Below, in pieces: positions 1 through 9,469 of a stretch of 64,000 nucleotides of DNA. The position numbers and the translations under genes are program-made. Each line of letters starts with the position of its first letter. Position 1 is the first letter of the stretch. The notes beneath the pieces are model-generated. The model searched no databases. It saw only the letters and a list, made by a program, of their open reading frames with translations, and was not told the DNA's origin. The stretch lies in NCBI RefSeq assembly GCF_000982955.1, contig NZ_KQ058828.1:1-64000 (forward strand), written 5' to 3'. The DNA is from Micromonospora sp. HK10 (GTDB lineage Bacteria; Actinomycetota; Actinomycetes; Mycobacteriales; Micromonosporaceae).

Positions 1-37
1 CGGGCGCGCCGCCGCTGGGCGGGGGCCACCAGGGCGG

Positions 38-499
38 CTACCGGGGCTGACCGATCGGTTCCGGCCGGTCGGGCGGCTCGACGTCCCGGGGCGCCACGAA
101 CCCGAGCGCCCACCGCCCCACGCGGCGAAGCTCCGGTGTGGCGCCGGCGGCGAACTCCTGCGCGACGCGCCGGCTGGCCACCCGATCCGTGAGCATCAAC
201 TCGATGATCTCCGTCTGCAGGCCGTCCTGGTCATCGCCCAGGTCCCTCGCCGAGGCCCGGAGCAGCACCGGCAGCGCCGCCACTCCGTCGATGCCGGCCA
301 GCACGGTCGCCACCAGGTCGCGGCCGTAGAAGTTGCCCGCGTCGAGAAACCGGTCCAGCGCCTCCCGCACGTGCGGCACCAGACTGGTGTCCCCGGACGC
401 GGCCAGCGCCGTGACCACGGGTTCGACGTCGTCGTAGTCGTCCTCCAGATCCACGGCGTGCCGGACCACCGCCGTCAGCGCCGCCCTCGTGTCGGGCAT
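38..499 (-). CDS. HEAT-repeat-like hypothetical protein
   Basis: Small, acidic, alpha-helical protein of about 153 residues. Alternating helices around DTSLVPHVREALDRF and DGVAALPVLLRASARDL look like HEAT/armadillo repeats, which usually act as protein-protein scaffolds. No catalytic motif is visible. The ATG at 499 is chosen because it follows a GGTGGGCGG stretch; a GTG at 517 in the same frame would add six residues. It lies downstream of the histidine kinase on the same strand, about 60 bases away, but nothing ties its function to the kinase. The function is unknown. Confidence 0.6.
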   Translation of the reverse strand: MPDTRAALTAVVRHAVDLEDDYDDVEPVVTALAASGDTSLVPHVREALDRFLDAGNFYGRDLVATVLAGIDGVAALPVLLRASARDLGDDQDGLQTEIIELMLTDRVASRRVAQEFAAGATPELRRVGRWALGFVAPRDVEPPDRPEPIGQPR

Positions 500-528
500 C
501 CGCCCACCATGCCACACCGGAGGGACCC

Positions 529-546
529 GCGGCCGGCACCGGCCGC
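529..546. repeat. GC-rich inverted repeat after the kinase gene
   Basis: Perfect 8-base arms (GCGGCCGG and CCGGCCGC) separated by two bases, in the gap between the kinase stop and the HEAT-like gene. It could be a weak rho-independent-like terminator for the two-component operon. There is no T-tract, and such palindromes arise easily at this base composition. Confidence 0.3.
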
Positions 547-580
547 CGGTCCGGGCCTCTCCGGGGCTGCGGTCCGGCGC

Positions 581-1852
581 TCAGGTACCGGCGCCGAACT
601 GCCGCACTCGGAGGACCCGCGCGGCCCGGCCCGTGCTGATCGGTGATCGCGTCATGGGCAGGCGCACCGTGAAGCGGGCTCCCCGCCCCGGTTGCCCCTC
701 GGCCTCGATCGTGCCGTGGTGACTCGTGACCACCTCCTGGAGCAGGGCCAGCCCCAGGCCGAAGCGGCGGTCTCCGGAGCCCGGGCCGCGGTGGAACCGG
801 TCGAAGATCCGGCGGGCGTCCGCCTGGTCGAAACCGTTCCCGGTGTCGGCGATCACGAGCTCGGCGACGGCGTCGGCGGCCCGGAGCGTCACGTCGATTC
901 GGCCTCCTGCCGGGGTGTGGGCCAGCGCGTTCGCGAGCAGCTCGCCGACGACCCGGCGCAGGGCCGATTCGACGCCCGGCACGGGCAGGGGGTCGTCGGG
1001 AGCGTCCAGGGTGAGGGTGACCTGGCGTTCGGCGGCGCGTTCGGTCTCGGCGGCGACCGTCGTCCCGGTCAGCGAGGTGAGATCGACCGGCGGATCCGGC
1101 TTCCGGTCGGCGGGAGCGGCGGCGAGCCGGGCCGAGAGCAGCAGGTCGTCGACGATCTCGCCGAGGCGGCGGGTGGTACCGATCAGCCGTTCCAGGTCGT
1201 CCAGGTTCGTGGCGGTGCCGTTGCGCGCCCGCCGCGCGATCAGCTGGGCGCGGGTGTGCACCTGGGCGATCGGGGTTCGCAGTTCGTGGCTGGCGTCCGC
1301 GACGAAGCGGCGCTGCCGGGTCAGCGCCTCCGCGAGTGGTGCGACGGCCCGACGGCCGACGAGCAAACCGGTGAGCATGGCGGCGAGCAGTCCGACCGCG
1401 GCCGCGAGGCTGAACGCGAGCAGGAGGTGCCGGCGGTCGGAGAGCTGGAAGCGGGCGTCGAACACCGCCTGGACCACGTTGTCGCCGCGGGCCGCGGTGC
1501 GTACGTGGTAGGTCGTGCCGTTACGCGTGACGGTGGTGATCTCGGTGGTCCGGGTGGCCGCCACGGTGTCCAGCGCGTCGCTCAACGGGAAGCCCGGTGG
1601 CGGCGGGTTCAGGCCCGTGTACACGGTGGCGCCGTCGTACTGGAAGATCCAACTGCACGCGGGCGGACCGGCGATGGTCCCGTGTTCGGTGCCCCAGGTC
1701 AGCTCACGCTGGATCTGCGCCTCCTGGCTGTGGACCAGGACCGCGTACGAGATGCCGCCGGCCAACAGCAGCAGGCCGCCGATGGTCAGCCCGACGAGCA
1801 GGCCGATGCGTAGTCGGGCCCGCCGCACGATCGCCTGCTCGGCCGCCTCCAT
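581..1852 (-). CDS. Two-component sensor histidine kinase
   Basis: Membrane sensor kinase of 423 residues. There is a transmembrane helix at about 15-36, an extracytoplasmic sensor region at about 40-140 and a second helix at about 142-166. The HisKA dimerisation domain carries the phospho-accepting His189 in DASHELRTP. The HATPase domain has an N box ([10 protein letters not shown], Asn308), a G1 box (DTGNGFD) and a G2 box (FGLGLALLQ). All catalytic boxes look intact. The start codon overlaps the stop of the response-regulator gene as TGATG, so the two are translationally coupled. The signal sensed cannot be read from the sequence. Confidence 0.93.
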   Translation of the reverse strand: MEAAEQAIVRRARLRIGLLVGLTIGGLLLLAGGISYAVLVHSQEAQIQRELTWGTEHGTIAGPPACSWIFQYDGATVYTGLNPPPPGFPLSDALDTVAATRTTEITTVTRNGTTYHVRTAARGDNVVQAVFDARFQLSDRRHLLLAFSLAAAVGLLAAMLTGLLVGRRAVAPLAEALTRQRRFVADASHELRTPIAQVHTRAQLIARRARNGTATNLDDLERLIGTTRRLGEIVDDLLLSARLAAAPADRKPDPPVDLTSLTGTTVAAETERAAERQVTLTLDAPDDPLPVPGVESALRRVVGELLANALAHTPAGGRIDVTLRAADAVAELVIADTGNGFDQADARRIFDRFHRGPGSGDRRFGLGLALLQEVVTSHHGTIEAEGQPGRGARFTVRLPMTRSPISTGRAARVLRVRQFGAGT

Positions 1853-2523
1853 CAGAGCGTTCCGAGGCGGTAGCCGAGCCCGTGGACGGTGCGGACCACC
1901 GGGCGGCCGAGTTTGCGCCGCAGGTAGTAGACGTAGGTGTCCACGATCGACGCCCCGGCGGCTTCTTCGAAGACCTTACGGCGCAGCACGGCCCGTGGAT
2001 GTACGGCGTTCGGCCGGGCCGCCAGCACCCGCAGCAGCTCGAACTCGCGGGTGGACAGCGCCACCCGGGTGCCGTCGGCCAGGATCGCGTCGCGCGGTCC
2101 CAGGTCCAGTAGCCCGGCGCCGATCCGCAGCACGTCGGTCGACTCGGGTGTGCGCCGGCACAGCGCCCGGACCCGGGCGCTCAGTTCGTCCAGGTCGAAG
2201 GGTTTGACCAGGTAGTCGTCGGCGCCCGCGTCCAGGCCGGCGATCCGGTCGTCGACCGTGCCGAGCGCGGTGAGCATCAGCGTCCGGGCCGGCACCGCCC
2301 GGGCGCGTAGCCGGGTGACCAGGTCGAGGCCGTCGAGTGCGGGCAGCATACGATCGATGACCATCACCTCGTAGGATCGGGTCAGCCCGAGATGCAGTCC
2401 CCGCTGGCCGTCGAAGGCCCGGTCGACGAGATAGCCTTCCTGGCCCAGCGTCTCGGTGAGCAGCTCCGTCAGGTCCGCGTCGTCCTCGACCAGCAGCAGC
2501 CGGTTCGATGTTCCACCCCGCAT
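1852..2523 (-). CDS. OmpR-family response regulator
   Basis: Response regulator of 223 residues. The receiver domain has an acidic pocket (VEDD), the phospho-acceptor Asp57 in VIDRMLP and the conserved Lys in LVKPFD. The C-terminal winged helix (about 125-223) includes [11 protein letters not shown] and ends [11 protein letters not shown], typical of OmpR/PhoB proteins. It is the first gene of a two-gene operon with the kinase. The ATG at 2523 has no clear ribosome-binding site and lies only a few bases from a palindrome, so the transcript may be leaderless. Targets are unknown; the neighbouring tailoring operon and its antiporter are candidates by position only. Confidence 0.92.
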   Translation of the reverse strand: MRGGTSNRLLLVEDDADLTELLTETLGQEGYLVDRAFDGQRGLHLGLTRSYEVMVIDRMLPALDGLDLVTRLRARAVPARTLMLTALGTVDDRIAGLDAGADDYLVKPFDLDELSARVRALCRRTPESTDVLRIGAGLLDLGPRDAILADGTRVALSTREFELLRVLAARPNAVHPRAVLRRKVFEEAAGASIVDTYVYYLRRKLGRPVVRTVHGLGYRLGTL

Positions 2524-2530
2524 ATGTTAA

Positions 2531-2551
2531 CGATCTCATAGATAAAGATCG
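2531..2551. promoter_or_regulatory. Palindrome upstream of the response-regulator gene
   Basis: Inverted repeat CGATCT-n9-AGATCG in the 52-base gap between the antiporter stop and the response-regulator start. The gap is AT-rich compared with its surroundings, as expected for a promoter. Placement and symmetry suit binding of a dimeric regulator, possibly autoregulation. This is inferred from position alone. Confidence 0.35.
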
Positions 2552-2575
2552 ATGCAAGCCTCGGTAATTGTCTCT

Positions 2576-3844
2576 TCAACTATCTGAAACCGCCAGCGCC
2601 GGTACGGGTGCGGTATCGGGCCGGTGCGCCTCCCGGCGCTCGATCCAGCGCAGTGCCGGTGTCGTCATCAGCGTGGTGACCAGCGCGACCAGTACCAGCA
2701 CGGTGAACAGCGACGGGTTCACGATGCCCGCCTCCAACCCGACGTTCAGCGCGATGAGCTGCATCAGGCCGCGGGCGTTCATCAGCGCGCCGACCCGCAG
2801 CGCGACCCCCGACGGCTCCCCGCGCAGCCGGGCCGCCGCCCAGCAGGCACCGAACTTGCCGACGATCGCCGCGGTCACGCAGGCCAGCGCGAACAGCAGC
2901 ACCGGCAGGGAACTGAGCAGCCCGAACTCGGTACGCAGACCCGAGTACGTGAAGAACAACGGCAGGAAGAGCGTCGCGGCGACCGGGGTGAGCGTGTCCA
3001 CCACCTTGTCGGTGTTCTCGGTGCGGGGCATCACCACGCCGACCGCGAACGCGCCGAAGACCGCGTACAGGCCGATCTCGTCGGTGTACCAGGCGACCAG
3101 GAAGAGCAGGGCGACCGTGCCGAGCAGCCGGGCCCGGTCGGTGAGCCCGCGGTGGGTCATCAGCGCCGAGGTGACAGCCCGCCCGCCGAACCAGAGCAGC
3201 AACCCGAAGAGCACCGCTCCCCCGGCGGTGACGAGCGCGGGACCGGCCCGCCCGGAGGCGAAGGCCAGGACCGCGGCCAGCATGATCCAGGCGGCCATGT
3301 CGTCGATCGCGCCACTGGCCAGGGAAAGGGTGCCGTGCCGGGTGCCGGCGTGCCCGTGCTCGGTGATGATCCGGGCCAGCATCGGGAACGCGGTGATGGC
3401 CAGGGCGACGCCGACGAACGCGGCCGACACCCCGAGTGAGGTCCCGTCGGCCCGGATCGGTACGGCGTCCGCGGTCACCAGGACCAGCAGCACGCCCAGC
3501 ACGAGCGGCGCGGTGACCCCGGCCAGCGAGACCACTCCGGCGGTGCCGGCCAGCCCGGTGACCCGGTGGGCGCCGAACGCGTACCCGGCCTGGAACATGA
3601 ACAGCACCAGGCCGACCTGACCCACCACGTAGAGGACCGGCAGCAGGGGGGCCGGGAACAGGGCGTTCTGCACGTCCGGCAGCAGGAGCCCGAGCAGCGA
3701 CGGGCCGAGCAGCACGCCGGCGAGCATCTCGCTGACCACGGCGGGCTGGCCCGCCCTGCCGAGCAACCAGGCGACCCCTTTGCAAAAGAGCAGGATCACC
3801 GTGACCGCGATGAAGAACCGTGGTGCCAGCTCCGTAGGTGTCAT
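2576..3844 (-). CDS. Kef/NapA-type monovalent cation:proton antiporter (CPA2)
   Basis: Integral membrane protein of about 422 residues with about 12 hydrophobic segments from the N-terminus to about residue 400. It resembles CPA2 sodium or potassium/proton exchangers, with a conserved core around LASGAIDDMAAW that carries the paired Asp of the ion site. No C-terminal RCK/TrkA domain is present. The reading frame stays open far upstream, but that part lies inside the P450 gene. The ATG at 3844 overlaps the P450 stop as ATGA and is the sensible start. As last gene of the leftward operon it might give pH or ion homeostasis, or efflux linked to the pathway product; the substrate is not known. Confidence 0.88.
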   Translation of the reverse strand: MTPTELAPRFFIAVTVILLFCKGVAWLLGRAGQPAVVSEMLAGVLLGPSLLGLLLPDVQNALFPAPLLPVLYVVGQVGLVLFMFQAGYAFGAHRVTGLAGTAGVVSLAGVTAPLVLGVLLVLVTADAVPIRADGTSLGVSAAFVGVALAITAFPMLARIITEHGHAGTRHGTLSLASGAIDDMAAWIMLAAVLAFASGRAGPALVTAGGAVLFGLLLWFGGRAVTSALMTHRGLTDRARLLGTVALLFLVAWYTDEIGLYAVFGAFAVGVVMPRTENTDKVVDTLTPVAATLFLPLFFTYSGLRTEFGLLSSLPVLLFALACVTAAIVGKFGACWAAARLRGEPSGVALRVGALMNARGLMQLIALNVGLEAGIVNPSLFTVLVLVALVTTLMTTPALRWIERREAHRPDTAPVPALAVSDS

Positions 3845-5172
3845 CGGACCGCCTTCTCGAAGTAGTTGGTGCACAACCGCTGCCGGCGGGCGTCGACGAC
3901 CATCCAGGTGCCGAACACCAACTGCCGGAGACTGCGCCCCACGTCGGCCCACCGGTCCCGCGACCGCATCGCGGCCAGCCGTAGCCGGCCCGGACCGGCG
4001 CATCCGACCGGGGTGAGGTATGCCGGTCCCCGGCTGGGCAGCGACCGGGTATGGGAGGCCGAGGAGGCCAGGGCGTACCGGCGCAGCACCTCGCGGGTCG
4101 CGGCGCGCAGCATCACCGGCGCGACGCCCCGGGCCGGGCAGGCCCGGTTCGCGGTGATCCCGTACGGGATGAAGTGCACGTCGCCGCGCTTGAGCGTCAG
4201 CCACCGGTCCGGGTCGAACCGGTCGTCCCCGGCGGCCCCTCCGCGCTGGAACGCCAGGTAGTTGAAGAGCAGCACCGTGCCGGCGGGCAGGCACACCCCG
4301 TTGGGCAGGGTGATCGGCGCCGACGTGATCCGGTGCGCGACGCCGAAGAGCGGATGCACCCGCAGCGTCTCGTCGATCACCCGGTCCAGCGCGTCGTCAT
4401 CGTCGAGTCCGCGCTGCACCTCGGGGTGCGTGGCGAGGGCGAGCAGCACGTGCGCCATCGCCTCGGACATCTGCACGACGGCGGTGTTGAAGAAGGCGCC
4501 CTGCAGGTACCAGGCCGTCTCCTGGGCGGTGAACGGCGGCGGCAGCGTCACCGGGCAGGTCCCCGCCCGGATCCGGTCGTGCAGATACCGGGTGAGCCGG
4601 TCGCGCCGCCGCATGTGCCGCAGGCCGGTGCACTTCAGCCCGGTGACCACGTCGTCGGCGTTGGCGACGATCAACGCCCGGGCGTGCGGTGGGCACGCCT
4701 CGCCGAAGACGAGTTCGTAGTAGACCTCGGCCCAGACCGGCATCATCAGATCGCGCAGCCGCACGTGGCTGGTTCGGTCGGTCGGTAGCCGGTCGAGCAC
4801 CCGCCGGGTGGCGGCGGTCGCGAGGTCGTCGCAGCGGTCGCGGCGTACCGCGAGCACCCGCCGGGTCGTGGCGGCCACCGTCCGGTAGCGCTCCCCCGGC
4901 TCCAGGTGCTCCTGGTGCATGTGCGGTCCGGGCGCCAGCCAGTACCAGAACAGGTCCGACAGCCCGGCCCCCCGGCTGCGGCCGTCCGCGGCCGGATCGG
5001 CGTACACCCGCGCGAAGTGCTCCATCCCGACCGTGGGGCCCGGCACCGGAACGCCCTCGGCGCCGTTGACGGTGACGAACACCCACTCCCGCAGCCGGAC
5101 CACCGTCCGGGGCAGCCAGTGCGGGACGGTCCATGCCACGCCGATCCCGGCCAGGACGATCAGGACGCTCAT
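3841..5172 (-). CDS. Cytochrome P450, divergent
   Basis: Protein of about 443 residues with an N-terminal hydrophobic stretch (VLIVLAGIGVAW) that could anchor it in the membrane, which is unusual for a bacterial P450. The ExxR motif is in DETLRVHPLFG and the heme-thiolate loop in FIPYGITANRACPARG (Cys near 345). The I-helix region (QGAFFNTAVVQ) lacks the usual AGxxT oxygen-activation motif, so the chemistry may be atypical. The ATG at 5172 overlaps the upstream stop as ATGA; an ATG at 5178 would add two residues. It sits between the FMN oxidase and the antiporter in one operon. Substrate unknown, presumably an intermediate of the ammonia-lyase pathway. Confidence 0.85.
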   Translation of the reverse strand: MSVLIVLAGIGVAWTVPHWLPRTVVRLREWVFVTVNGAEGVPVPGPTVGMEHFARVYADPAADGRSRGAGLSDLFWYWLAPGPHMHQEHLEPGERYRTVAATTRRVLAVRRDRCDDLATAATRRVLDRLPTDRTSHVRLRDLMMPVWAEVYYELVFGEACPPHARALIVANADDVVTGLKCTGLRHMRRRDRLTRYLHDRIRAGTCPVTLPPPFTAQETAWYLQGAFFNTAVVQMSEAMAHVLLALATHPEVQRGLDDDDALDRVIDETLRVHPLFGVAHRITSAPITLPNGVCLPAGTVLLFNYLAFQRGGAAGDDRFDPDRWLTLKRGDVHFIPYGITANRACPARGVAPVMLRAATREVLRRYALASSASHTRSLPSRGPAYLTPVGCAGPGRLRLAAMRSRDRWADVGRSLRQLVFGTWMVVDARRQRLCTNYFEKAVR

Positions 5173-6380
5173 CCGCATGCCACCGTCGCGACGAGGTCAG
5201 GGTGCAGGTCGGCCGGCCCGGTGGCGCCGGCCAGCGCCAGCGCCCGGTCGAGATCGGCGCGCAGCAGGTCGAGCACGTGGCGTACCCCGGCGGCGCCGCC
5301 CACCGCGAGCCCCCAGAGCACCGGGCGGCCGACCAGCACCGCGCTCGCGCCGAGCGCCAGCGCCACCAGGACGTCGGTGCCCCGGCGGACGCCGCCGTCG
5401 AGCAGCACCGGCAGCCGGCCGCCGACGGCCGCGACGACCGCGGGCAACGCGTCCAGGGTGGCGATCGCCCCGTCGAGCTGCCGACCGCCGTGGTTGGAGA
5501 CCAGCAGACCGTCGACGCCGTACGAGACGGCCAGCGCCGCGTCGGCCGGATGGAGCACCCCCTTGAGCAGGATCGGCAGCGTGGTGACCTCGCGCAGCCA
5601 GGCGATCCGGGCCCAGTCGAGCCCGGCGTCCATCCCGATCTCGCGCACCCGGCCGCTCGCGTCGCGCATGTTCTCGCAGACCAGCCCGGGCGGCAGGTCG
5701 ACGAACCGGTGCCGCAGGTCGCGTTCGCGCCGGCCGAACACCGGCGAGTCGACGGTGACGACCAGGGCGGTGCAGCCGGCGGCCTCGACCCGGCGTACCA
5801 CCGAGGCGGTGAAGTCGAGGTCCGGTTGGAGGTAGAGCTGGAACCAGAGCGGGCCGCCGGCGGCGGCGATCTCCTCGACCGGCCGGGTGGCCGCCATGCT
5901 GACCACCATGATGGTGCCCGCCCCGGCGGCGGCGCGTGCGGTGGCCACCTCGCCCGCTGGGTGGGCCAGCCGGTGGAACGCGGTCGGCGCGATCAGCACC
6001 GGCATCGAGATCCGGCTGCCCAGCAGCGAGACCCGCAGGTCGCGCCGGCGCACGTCACGCAGCACGCGGGGCACCACGACGCGCCGGGTGAAGGCCGCCT
6101 CGTTGGCGCGGACCGTGCGTTCCTCGCCGGCCCCACCGGCGAAGAAGTCCCAGTGCGCCGGGTCCAGCCGGCGCCGCGCCCCGGCCGCCACCTCGGCCAG
6201 GTTCAACGCCGGGCGGTCCGGGCCGGTGTCGTCCAACGCCGGACCGTCCAACGCTGGACCGTCCAACGCTGGACCGTCCAACGCTGGACCGTCCAGCACT
6301 GGGCCGTCCAACGCTGGACCGTCCAGCACTGGGCCGTCCAACGCTGGGCCGTGCGGTGTTGCGCCGTTCGGTGGGCGCAT
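5169..6380 (-). CDS. FMN-dependent alpha-hydroxy-acid oxidase/dehydrogenase
   Basis: About 403 residues of the glycolate oxidase / lactate oxidase / mandelate dehydrogenase family, which oxidise 2-hydroxy acids to 2-oxo acids with FMN. Family landmarks are the catalytic pair in LLVSNHGGRQLDG, the FMN and barrel segments PVLLDGGVRRGTD and VLVGRPVLWG, and an N-terminal DFFAGGAGEERT segment. The first 50 or so residues are unusual: a run of GPALD/GPVLD pentapeptides encoded by a 15-base tandem repeat, absent from typical members. The ATG at 6380 lies one base beyond the stop of the upstream gene. A hydroxy-aryl acid would fit the ammonia-lyase context, but this is inference. Confidence 0.88.
   Translation of the reverse strand: MRPPNGATPHGPALDGPVLDGPALDGPVLDGPALDGPALDGPALDGPALDDTGPDRPALNLAEVAAGARRRLDPAHWDFFAGGAGEERTVRANEAAFTRRVVVPRVLRDVRRRDLRVSLLGSRISMPVLIAPTAFHRLAHPAGEVATARAAAGAGTIMVVSMAATRPVEEIAAAGGPLWFQLYLQPDLDFTASVVRRVEAAGCTALVVTVDSPVFGRRERDLRHRFVDLPPGLVCENMRDASGRVREIGMDAGLDWARIAWLREVTTLPILLKGVLHPADAALAVSYGVDGLLVSNHGGRQLDGAIATLDALPAVVAAVGGRLPVLLDGGVRRGTDVLVALALGASAVLVGRPVLWGLAVGGAAGVRHVLDLLRADLDRALALAGATGPADLHPDLVATVACG
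6231..6350. repeat. 15-base tandem repeat, 8 copies, coding
   Basis: Eight head-to-tail 15-base units starting GTCCA, consensus GTCCAACGCTGGACC, with a minor variant GTCCAGCACTGGGCC. The unit is a multiple of three, so copy-number change keeps the frame. On the minus strand it encodes repeated GPALD or GPVLD near the N-terminus of the FMN oxidase. The near-identity of the units suggests recent expansion. Confidence 0.95.
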
Positions 6381-6381
6381 C

Positions 6382-7947
6382 TCAGCCCTCGACACTGCGC
6401 AGGCAGCGGTCGAGGAACGCGACCAGCGGCGCGACATGGACCTCCGGACGGTCCCACCGGTTCTCCAGGTTCTCCGCCAGGTGGTGGGTGGCGAGGACCC
6501 GGCCGGCGGCGTAGTGGCGGACGACCGGGTGCAGGTAGGCGGCGTCGTGGGCCTGGCCCACCACGTCCTGGGCGACCCGGCTCACCGTGATGTCGAACGG
6601 ATCCACCTGGTCGTGCTCGGGGCCGTACTCGAGGGTGACGACGAAGGCGTGCCCGTAGTCGTGGTCGGCGCTCCGCAGGCCGGTGCGGGTGAAGTACTCG
6701 ACGGGCACCTCGTCGTGGTAGCGCGCGTCGGATCCGGCCACCGTGACCACGTCCCCGAGGAAGCCGAACTGCTGCCACAGCGCGGAGCTGCGGTTGACCC
6801 GCGCGATGATGGCGTCGGCGATCAGCTCCGGGGTGGCGTCCAGCTTCTCCGCCGGCCAGGGCGTGTCCCCGTACCGTCGCTCCAGGATCCGGTGCAGCGC
6901 CCGCACGGCGTACCGGAAACCGTGGATGAAGCCGCTGGTCGAGCGCTTGAAGTCCCGTTCCTGACTGAGCGTGCCCGCGAAGTGGAGCCCGGGCACGTTC
7001 ACCGACTCCCACTCCGGGGTCTGCGCCGGAAAGCGGTCCCTGATCGTCAGCGCCGGCCGGCAGGTGTCGTCGAAGATCGACGCGTCGAAGGCGAACCCGG
7101 TGCAGGCCAGCACCCGGTCGTACCACAGCTCCTTGACCACCTCGTTGGCCCGGGAGAACGCAAACGTCACCCGGAAGCCGGCGCCGTCGCGCTCGATGCG
7201 CTTGACCTCGCCGTCCAGGATCGCGTTGGCCGACTTGAGCTGGTAGGTGTCCAGGAAGTTGTTGTTCACCGCGCGCAGGTGCCCCACGTAGTGGGTGCGC
7301 CACGCCATCCGCACCGGACCCGGCCCGGCGATGTGGATCAGCGTGGTGGTCTCCATGAGGTTGTCGGCGGTCTCGAACGCGGAGTTGCCCTTGCCGATGA
7401 TCAGCACCTTCTGGTCGAGGTAGTCGCGCGGGTCGACGGACATCTCCGCGTACTGTTCGGCCAGTTCCAGCCCCGGGATCGGCGGCCGGTACGGCCTGGA
7501 GACCCCGGTGGCGACGATCAGCCGCCGCGCCCGGAACACCTCCTCCCCCGCGTGGACCTCGAACCGCCCGTCGGCCTTGCGCACCGAGGTGACCCGGGTG
7601 CCGTACCGGACCCGCGCCCCCGACTTCGCGGCGAAGTCCGCCAGGTAGCGGACCAGCACGTCGGCGTCGGGGAAATACCGCTCGGTGTAGCTGGTGAACC
7701 GCAGCGCCGGGTCGTCGCTGAGCAGCGAGTTCCAGTCCAGCCGCAGGTTCAGCTCCGGGTCGTCCGAGCCGGTGTGCGGCTTGTTGATGGAGATCAGCTG
7801 CCGGTGGCGGGGATGGGTGGCGAAGAACGCCCCCGGGATGTCCGCCTGTTCCAGGACCAGATAGTCGCGCGTGCCGTCGGCCTCCAGCAGGGCGGCCAGT
7901 TGCAGGCCGGCCGGCCCGGCCCCGACGATCAGGTAGTCAAGCGTCAT
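6382..7947 (-). CDS. FAD-dependent oxidoreductase (FOXRED2/FMO-like), copy 1
   Basis: Flavoprotein of about 521 residues. The N-terminal FAD-binding Rossmann motif is in DYLIVGAGPAGLQL and a second dinucleotide site near residue 170 is in VLIIGKGNSAFETADNL, as in flavin monooxygenase-like enzymes that use NAD(P)H. It is clearly paralogous to the protein at 9510-11054, sharing for example RHRQLISINK, VRYLAD and RAVNNNFLDTYQLKS. The ATG at 7947 is preferred over a GTG at 7956 because GAGGGTGG lies just upstream and the paralog starts with the same MTLDYLI. It begins 11 bases after the ammonia-lyase stop. It probably oxygenates or dehydrogenates an intermediate; the reaction is unknown. Confidence 0.88.
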   Translation of the reverse strand: MTLDYLIVGAGPAGLQLAALLEADGTRDYLVLEQADIPGAFFATHPRHRQLISINKPHTGSDDPELNLRLDWNSLLSDDPALRFTSYTERYFPDADVLVRYLADFAAKSGARVRYGTRVTSVRKADGRFEVHAGEEVFRARRLIVATGVSRPYRPPIPGLELAEQYAEMSVDPRDYLDQKVLIIGKGNSAFETADNLMETTTLIHIAGPGPVRMAWRTHYVGHLRAVNNNFLDTYQLKSANAILDGEVKRIERDGAGFRVTFAFSRANEVVKELWYDRVLACTGFAFDASIFDDTCRPALTIRDRFPAQTPEWESVNVPGLHFAGTLSQERDFKRSTSGFIHGFRYAVRALHRILERRYGDTPWPAEKLDATPELIADAIIARVNRSSALWQQFGFLGDVVTVAGSDARYHDEVPVEYFTRTGLRSADHDYGHAFVVTLEYGPEHDQVDPFDITVSRVAQDVVGQAHDAAYLHPVVRHYAAGRVLATHHLAENLENRWDRPEVHVAPLVAFLDRCLRSVEG

Positions 7948-7958
7948 GTGCGCCACCC

Positions 7959-9446
7959 TCAGGAAAGAGAAACGGAGAATTCCGCGATCACGTCGGCCGC
8001 GCGCCGCACGTCACCGTCCAGCGGCCGGTCCGGGTCGACCGGCGGTACGACCGCGGCCACCGCGGCCAGCGCCTCGGCGCAGCCGGCCGCGGTCGGCGTA
8101 CGGGCGCCCACGTGGGCGGCCTGGCGCAGCCCCAGCGCCAGCGACCCGACGATGAGGTGCAGCAGCCGGGCCTGGTCCAGTGCCCGCAGCGCGGCCTGGG
8201 TGCCGAGCGGGACGACGTCCTGGTTGTGCAGGTTGGTCGGCACGCTCTGCATGCTCGCCGGCATGGTGTCCCGGCGGATCTCGGTGACCAGCGCGGTCGA
8301 CGCCAGTTGCACCCCCTGCAACCCGTGCTGCTGTCCGGGGCCGGCGGCCAGCATCGGCGGCAGGCCGCCGTTGCGGTTCGGGTCCACGAGCAGATCCAGT
8401 TGCCGTTCGGCGAGGTTGCCGACCTGCGCCACGACCATCGACAGCACATCGGCGGCGAACGCGGCCGGCTGGCCGAAGAAGTTGCCGCCGTGCACCACGA
8501 GGTCGTCGTCGGGAAAGAACAGCGGGTTGTCGGTGACGCCGGCGAGGTCCGCCGCGATGACGGCGTCGACGTAGCGCAGCGCGTCCTCGGCGGCGCCGAG
8601 CAGTTGCGGCGCGCACCGCACGCTGTACGGCTCCTGCAACGGACGTTGCCCGGAGGCGACGAGCCCGGCGCTGACCCGGCGCATCCGTGCGCCGACGTCG
8701 ATCGCGCCCGGATGGCCGTACGCGCGCAGCAGCCGGACGTCGAGGAACTGCGGGTCGCTGCCGAGCAGATCGGCGAGCAGGCAGGTGAGCACCTGGACGG
8801 CCCGGTGCGCGGCGCGGACCGCGTCCAGCGCCAGTGCCGCCGCCGCGGTGGTCAGCGAGGTGCCGTTGACCAGTGCGAGGGCGTCCCGGCCGTCCAGCGG
8901 CAGCGGTTCCAGGCCGGCCCGCCGCAGCGCCTCGGCGGCGGGCAGCCGTACCCCGTCCAGGTAGGCGTGGCCCCGGCCCCGCAACGCCTGGGCGGCGGCG
9001 CCCAGCGGGATCAGGTCACCGCTGGCACCGACCGAGCCGAGCCGGGGCACCGCCGGGACGAAGGTGGTCGCGAGCATCGCCGCGAGCGCGTCGATGACGT
9101 GCGGGGAGACCCCCGACGCGCCACGGGCCAGCGAGGCGGCCCGCAGCAGCAGGGTCGCCCGGACCACCTCCGGGTCGAGGTCGGGGCCCTGGCCCGCGCC
9201 CAGGTGGGCGAGCGTGTTGTCGGCCTGGTCACGCAGGTCGGCGCGGCCCGCGTACCCCACCAGGGCGCCGAAGCCGGTGGTGGCGCCGTACACCGCGCGG
9301 TTGCCGTCGAGGACCTCGGACAGGAAGGTACGGGCGGCCGCGACCCGGTCCCGGACCTGCGGGCCGACCACGACCTTGATCGGGTCCCGGGCGGCGCGGA
9401 GGTCGGCGAGCCGCGGCGGGACATCGAGGTCCACCTCTGTCGTCAT
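7959..9446 (-). CDS. Aromatic amino acid ammonia-lyase (HAL/PAL/TAL family)
   Basis: MIO-dependent lyase of about 495 residues. The self-cyclising Ala-Ser-Gly lies at about 141-143 (GSVGASGDLIPL) and the catalytic Tyr loop near 53 (VYGATTGFG). The selectivity loop reads AHLGAGQG, with His81-Leu82 where bacterial tyrosine ammonia-lyases have His-Leu. This favours tyrosine to p-coumarate over histidine or phenylalanine, though an aminomutase cannot be excluded. The frame stays open far upstream, but only through an antisense reading of the rightward genes. The ATG at 9446, preceded by AGGGTG, is the start. It heads the leftward operon. Confidence 0.9.
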   Translation of the reverse strand: MTTEVDLDVPPRLADLRAARDPIKVVVGPQVRDRVAAARTFLSEVLDGNRAVYGATTGFGALVGYAGRADLRDQADNTLAHLGAGQGPDLDPEVVRATLLLRAASLARGASGVSPHVIDALAAMLATTFVPAVPRLGSVGASGDLIPLGAAAQALRGRGHAYLDGVRLPAAEALRRAGLEPLPLDGRDALALVNGTSLTTAAAALALDAVRAAHRAVQVLTCLLADLLGSDPQFLDVRLLRAYGHPGAIDVGARMRRVSAGLVASGQRPLQEPYSVRCAPQLLGAAEDALRYVDAVIAADLAGVTDNPLFFPDDDLVVHGGNFFGQPAAFAADVLSMVVAQVGNLAERQLDLLVDPNRNGGLPPMLAAGPGQQHGLQGVQLASTALVTEIRRDTMPASMQSVPTNLHNQDVVPLGTQAALRALDQARLLHLIVGSLALGLRQAAHVGARTPTAAGCAEALAAVAAVVPPVDPDRPLDGDVRRAADVIAEFSVSLS

Positions 9447-9469
9447 GCGATCGCACCCTAGAGACGAAT

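Noticed and set aside
6231-6350. CRISPR-like array
   Set aside because: Units are 15 bases, contiguous and without spacers, and they preserve a coding frame, so this is a coding minisatellite.
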